This document shows positions 5,134 to 7,797 of a stretch of 7,797 nucleotides of DNA, one piece after another. Source of the stretch: Candidatus Hermodarchaeota archaeon. GTDB taxonomy: Archaea > Asgardarchaeota > Hermodarchaeia > Hermodarchaeales > Hermodarchaeaceae. Position 1 is the first letter of the stretch; the number at the start of each line of letters is the position of its first letter. The stretch lies in contig JAEOSA010000090.1 of the NCBI GenBank assembly GCA_016840595.1, positions 1-7,797 of the forward strand, given 5' to 3'. The notes under the pieces are model-generated. The model made no database searches. It was given only the letters and a program-made list of their open reading frames with translations, and was not told the DNA's origin. The position numbers and the translations under genes were made by a program.

Positions 5134-6895
5134 TCGAGAAGCCGAAAAAGAAGAATTCAGTCCGAATCAACGTCGACACAATCGACAAATGATAAAGAAA
5201 CGCTTGCACACCGTGCAAGCACATATCACCGAGTTGACACACCGTACACCTGTCCTTCCTTCAAAGATTCAGTTCTTTGACGATCAGTCACTTACTACTC
5301 CCACCTTCTGTGGAACCTACAACGAGACAGTGTTCCAAATTGCCAAACAACTCCTCAGTCGACCGCTCTTACTAGACGCTGTGTTATATCGAGAAATGTA
5401 TGGAACTCTTCTACCCAATGTCGTACGTGCTGTTCCGGAAAACGGGGATTTAGGGCTTCTGTGTGCCTATCTCCATCTCCCTGAAAATCAGCAAGAAGAA
5501 TTCTTAAGAATCTGGCAAGTCGTCTCACCTCGCCAATATTACGGAGATATCTATTACAACGCCCCCTCCTCCTTTCCCCTCTTCAATCGCGTTACTCAAG
5601 GGACATTTCTTCGATATGTTCTCTCCTTTTTTGATGAACTTGAACCAGCCTTAACTCCATTAACCTCCCGCGAGTATGTTGAACTCTTGGACACCTTCAT
5701 GCTAAATTATGCGTCTCCTCTCACTGATCAAGAACTCCATGTCCTTCACTTGATTCAGGAACATCCCACTGCGACACTGAAACAACTACAGGAAAAATCA
5801 TCGTTATCGATAGGAAGCCTTAGTAACTATCTGAACAGCTTCCGCGAGAAGCTACTTCTCTCAAGATTCTACAGGATTGATTACCCAAGAATACGCCTTA
5901 ATCACATAGCCGTGCTAGCCTATCCAGCCCCTGGTAACAGGGTATCTCGCTATCTTGAACAGTGTCCATACCTCAGAAAAATTCACCAATTTGGAGGAGC
6001 AGGTGCACCTATTCTATTGAGCTATACCTTACCTCGACAACGACTTCGTCGATTACACGAATGGTTACAGGAACTTGTCGGGCTGGGTCACCTCCTTCGG
6101 TATCGCGTCTATCCATTAAGTGGTGTCTTCAATGGTTACAATCTTCGGAGTTACTTAGCTTACAATTCTGAGGTTCCGGTTGCAGAACGGTTTCGATGGG
6201 TAGCATGGGTGCGCTATCTTCGTGACGTTCTTATCCGAGATGGATATGGTGAAGTCTTAACTCAGCCTTATGTCTACCATTACAGTGAACCTAACACAGA
6301 ACCCGCAAAATTAGATTCCATCGACTATCAGCTTCTAGGCCAAATGAACCCCGAGAACACTGCCGAAACTCTTGCTCAGTTAATAGGACACTCCATCCAT
6401 ATTGTTCGACGACGCCAAAAAGAACTGTTCACTCAACACGTCATCTTTGAACGCCCCGACATTGCCATGTTTCACCTTGGATTAAATGAAACAATCTTCA
6501 TTATCCTCGAAGGCAGCGAAGAGACCGTTCGCAACTTTCTAGCAGGGTGTCGGGAGGCCCCAATGTTTGGCGGATCCATCTTCCAACACCCCACACCGGG
6601 ATGCATTGTAGCTTTTGGTCTCCCAACGGGACTAGCGCTCAAAGTAGGACGAGAACTCGGTCGTCTCTTCCTCGAACAGGATGAATTCGATGCTGCAGTT
6701 TTCTATGGTAATGGATCCAAAGACTTCATGGTCACATCTGTTCTGAGACGCTGTCAATTTAATTTCGAACTTGACCAGTGGACATGGCATCGAGAATATT
6801 TCCCCACGGCCTTCGACCATGTAGATCCCCAACATCGCATACTAGGTGTGTCACAAGACACACACCTATCAAGCTCAAAATTAACTAGGAGTTAA
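5114..6895 (+). CDS. Large tandem Lrp/AsnC-like winged-helix regulator
   Basis: 593 residues. TTG 5114 is the longest plausible start, with AGGGGGC (5097-5103) 10 bases upstream; GTG 5126 and ATG 5189 are alternatives. Residues 1-200 are of no family I recognise; they start basic and charged (RNREAEKEEF, NQRRHNRQMIKKR). Residues 203-250 are a helix-turn-helix (LTDQELHVLHLIQEHPTATL, recognition helix near SIGSLSNYLNSF), followed by a ligand-sensing-like alpha/beta domain (about 255-345, including GAGAPILLSYTLP). Residues 400-445 repeat the plan (LDSIDYQLLGQMNPENTAET, then SIHIVRRRQKELF), with a second alpha/beta domain to about 555. Each half resembles an Lrp/AsnC protein (HTH plus RAM/AsnC domain), so one chain may act as a built-in dimer. 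It probably binds DNA; target and effector are unknown. It is about four times the usual Lrp length. The gene for a small basic protein follows after 2 bases. Confidence 0.75.
   Translation: MATTVRNREAEKEEFSPNQRRHNRQMIKKRLHTVQAHITELTHRTPVLPSKIQFFDDQSLTTPTFCGTYNETVFQIAKQLLSRPLLLDAVLYREMYGTLLPNVVRAVPENGDLGLLCAYLHLPENQQEEFLRIWQVVSPRQYYGDIYYNAPSSFPLFNRVTQGTFLRYVLSFFDELEPALTPLTSREYVELLDTFMLNYASPLTDQELHVLHLIQEHPTATLKQLQEKSSLSIGSLSNYLNSFREKLLLSRFYRIDYPRIRLNHIAVLAYPAPGNRVSRYLEQCPYLRKIHQFGGAGAPILLSYTLPRQRLRRLHEWLQELVGLGHLLRYRVYPLSGVFNGYNLRSYLAYNSEVPVAERFRWVAWVRYLRDVLIRDGYGEVLTQPYVYHYSEPNTEPAKLDSIDYQLLGQMNPENTAETLAQLIGHSIHIVRRRQKELFTQHVIFERPDIAMFHLGLNETIFIILEGSEETVRNFLAGCREAPMFGGSIFQHPTPGCIVAFGLPTGLALKVGRELGRLFLEQDEFDAAVFYGNGSKDFMVTSVLRRCQFNFELDQWTWHREYFPTAFDHVDPQHRILGVSQDTHLSSSKLTRS
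6843..6868 (+). promoter_or_regulatory. Strong hairpin in the last codons of the regulator gene
   Basis: TAGGTGTGTC (6843-6852), loop ACAA, then GACACACACCTA (6857-6868): ten pairs with one 2-base bulge. It lies within the coding sequence for GVSQDTHL and ends about 20 bases before the ribosome binding site of the next gene. No T-tract follows, so it is not a simple terminator. It may mark an RNA processing site or affect translation of the next gene. Confidence 0.5.
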
Positions 6896-6897
6896 AA

Positions 6898-7230
6898 ATG
6901 AACGACCAGATTAGATCCGAAAAACCCATTTCAAAACTAGGAACAGAGAAATTACCTCTCCCACGAAAACGCCGTGGCCCAGGCAGAGGAATAGGACAAA
7001 AGCGAATAGTTCAAGAAAGACTGGAGACTCTTGACACGATTTTTGATAATCTACAGGAAATGTATAACTTCCTCTCACAACAAGGTCACATGATTATTAA
7101 CGAAAGTGGCTCAATGCTTGCATCCCAATCCCATCAAAATCTAGATCAACTCTTGAAGCTGTTAGAGGACTTTCTTTGGGTTATTAATTGTGCAATTGCT
7201 AAAAACGGTGGACAAGCCAAACTCCCCTAA
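6898..7230 (+). CDS. Small basic helical protein cotranscribed with the regulator, family unknown
   Basis: 110 residues from ATG 6898, with GGAG (6888-6891) six bases upstream, and two bases after the regulator's stop, so surely in the same transcript. I recognise no family. The N-terminus is flexible and very basic (PLPRKRRGPGRGIGQKR, about residues 20-36), resembling a nucleic-acid-binding tail though lacking a true AT-hook GRP core. Two predicted amphipathic helices follow: residues about 38-64 (RLETLDTIFDNLQEMYNFLS) and about 78-103 (NLDQLLKLLEDFLWVINCAI), with heptad-like leucines that could form a helical hairpin or dimer. There is no signal or membrane segment. A regulator partner or co-repressor is a guess from position. 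Its stop overlaps the end of the opposing gene by 4 bases. Confidence 0.7.
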   Translation: MNDQIRSEKPISKLGTEKLPLPRKRRGPGRGIGQKRIVQERLETLDTIFDNLQEMYNFLSQQGHMIINESGSMLASQSHQNLDQLLKLLEDFLWVINCAIAKNGGQAKLP

Positions 7231-7797
7231 ATTAATCTCTGTTGGCGACCTGGGGTGGGTTGAACTACACGCATCTCTTCTAACCGTTCTTCAAATCCAA
7301 GAAGAAATCCATTGAGTTTTGATGCGGGGATAATGGGAATTCGATCATTAAATCGGATATCCTCAAGCATCATCGTCACGAGTATCGGAACAAATAATGG
7401 TGCCTGCCAATCTAAACACTCAAGGTCGGCTTGAAACCGGGCGAAATGGTTCGCCAAGGTTTTTGTCCGAAGTAGTTGTTCCTCAGTAGCTGTGCGGAGA
7501 ACTGAGGTTTTTCCTAAGCGTGCACCGTATTGTTTACAATCAACACAAAAGAGAATGGGCTTCCGTCGGGCGATGATGTCAATTTCGAATCGACGATTGG
7601 TTGAAAATCGGAAGCGATGGTGCACCTGAAAATCATAATAGGTAAAGATATGAGCCACGAATTCTTCAAACTCTTGCCAAGTCAACGACTGCAATATTTG
7701 GCGCTCAGGTTCTCCAAGTTGTAATGCCCTGATGGCCACTTGAACCTTGGCGTAACCTGGAAATAGCCAATAGTTCTCAGCTTCACGCTGCAGGATA
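7227..7797 (-). CDS. PD-(D/E)XK restriction-endonuclease-like (Mrr-type) protein, 5' end off the window
   Basis: The frame has no stop up to the right edge: 19 more codons (including REAENYWLFPGYAKVQ) lie upstream of the GTG at 7739, and they look coding, so the true start is outside. The visible part has a helix LTWQEFEEFVAHIFTYYDF, then FEIDIIARRKPILFCVDCKQ. Glu in the first helix, Asp of EID, and Asp-x-Lys of DCK match the catalytic pattern of Mrr/RecB-like nucleases, a fold shared with Holliday junction resolvases. These enzymes cut DNA with magnesium, and several act in restriction or repair. A helical region (TEEQLLRTKTLANHF) and a short C-terminal alpha/beta part follow. It converges on the small basic gene with a 4-base overlap, so it is not in that operon. 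The fold is fairly sure; substrate and role are unknown. No NurA features are seen. Confidence 0.72.
   Translation of the reverse strand, partial: ILQREAENYWLFPGYAKVQVAIRALQLGEPERQILQSLTWQEFEEFVAHIFTYYDFQVHHRFRFSTNRRFEIDIIARRKPILFCVDCKQYGARLGKTSVLRTATEEQLLRTKTLANHFARFQADLECLDWQAPLFVPILVTMMLEDIRFNDRIPIIPASKLNGFLLGFEERLEEMRVVQPTPGRQQRLI

Noticed and set aside
7227..7797. NurA, the nuclease partner of HerA
   Set aside because: The pattern is Mrr/RecB-like rather than NurA-like, and the gene is over 6 kb from the ATPase gene on the other strand.

Overview
The window looks archaeal, and an Asgard-type (Heimdallarchaeia-like) genome is my best guess. The reasons are a HerA/FtsK-type ATPase with a C-terminal winged helix, a surface-anchored NosD-like beta-helix protein opening with the archaeal G-x-GT-x-x-DPF motif, a large regulator with two Lrp/AsnC-like modules, TATA-like octamers (CTTAAATA at 5046-5053) and GGAGG-type ribosome binding sites. 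The phylum is an inference; the window contains no rRNA, ribosomal protein or other marker gene.

Layout, left to right. At 2-1144 (+) is the C-terminal part of a HerA-like ATPase, cut by the left edge. After a 146-base gap holding an inverted repeat comes 1339-3771 (+), a long secreted or surface-anchored right-handed beta-helix protein with a cysteine ladder and a C-terminal membrane anchor. At 3859-4800 (+) is a single-HKD phospholipase D-superfamily protein with an N-terminal three-helix (MIT-like) domain and a C-terminal CCCH metal site. A roughly 310-base AT-rich gap (4801-5113) follows. It holds a near-perfect ribosome binding site followed by only seven codons, T-tracts, a doubtful 77-codon frame, a TATA box and a 20-base inverted repeat. 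At 5114-6895 (+) is a large tandem winged-helix regulator, followed 2 bases later by a 110-residue basic helical protein (6898-7230, +). A convergent PD-(D/E)XK nuclease-like gene (7227-7797, -) overlaps it tail to tail by 4 bases and runs off the right edge.

The only clear operon is the regulator with the small basic protein. The inverted repeat over the regulator's predicted transcription start suggests autoregulation, and a strong hairpin in the last codons of the regulator could tune the small gene downstream. Three genes belong to nucleic-acid-handling or nuclease-superfamily groups (HerA-like ATPase, PLD protein, PD-(D/E)XK protein), but spacing and orientation do not make them one operon, so a shared defence or repair role is only a hypothesis. 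The most unusual single item is the MIT-like plus PLD plus metal-site architecture, which resembles the domain order of eukaryotic MITD1 but keeps intact HKD catalytic residues.
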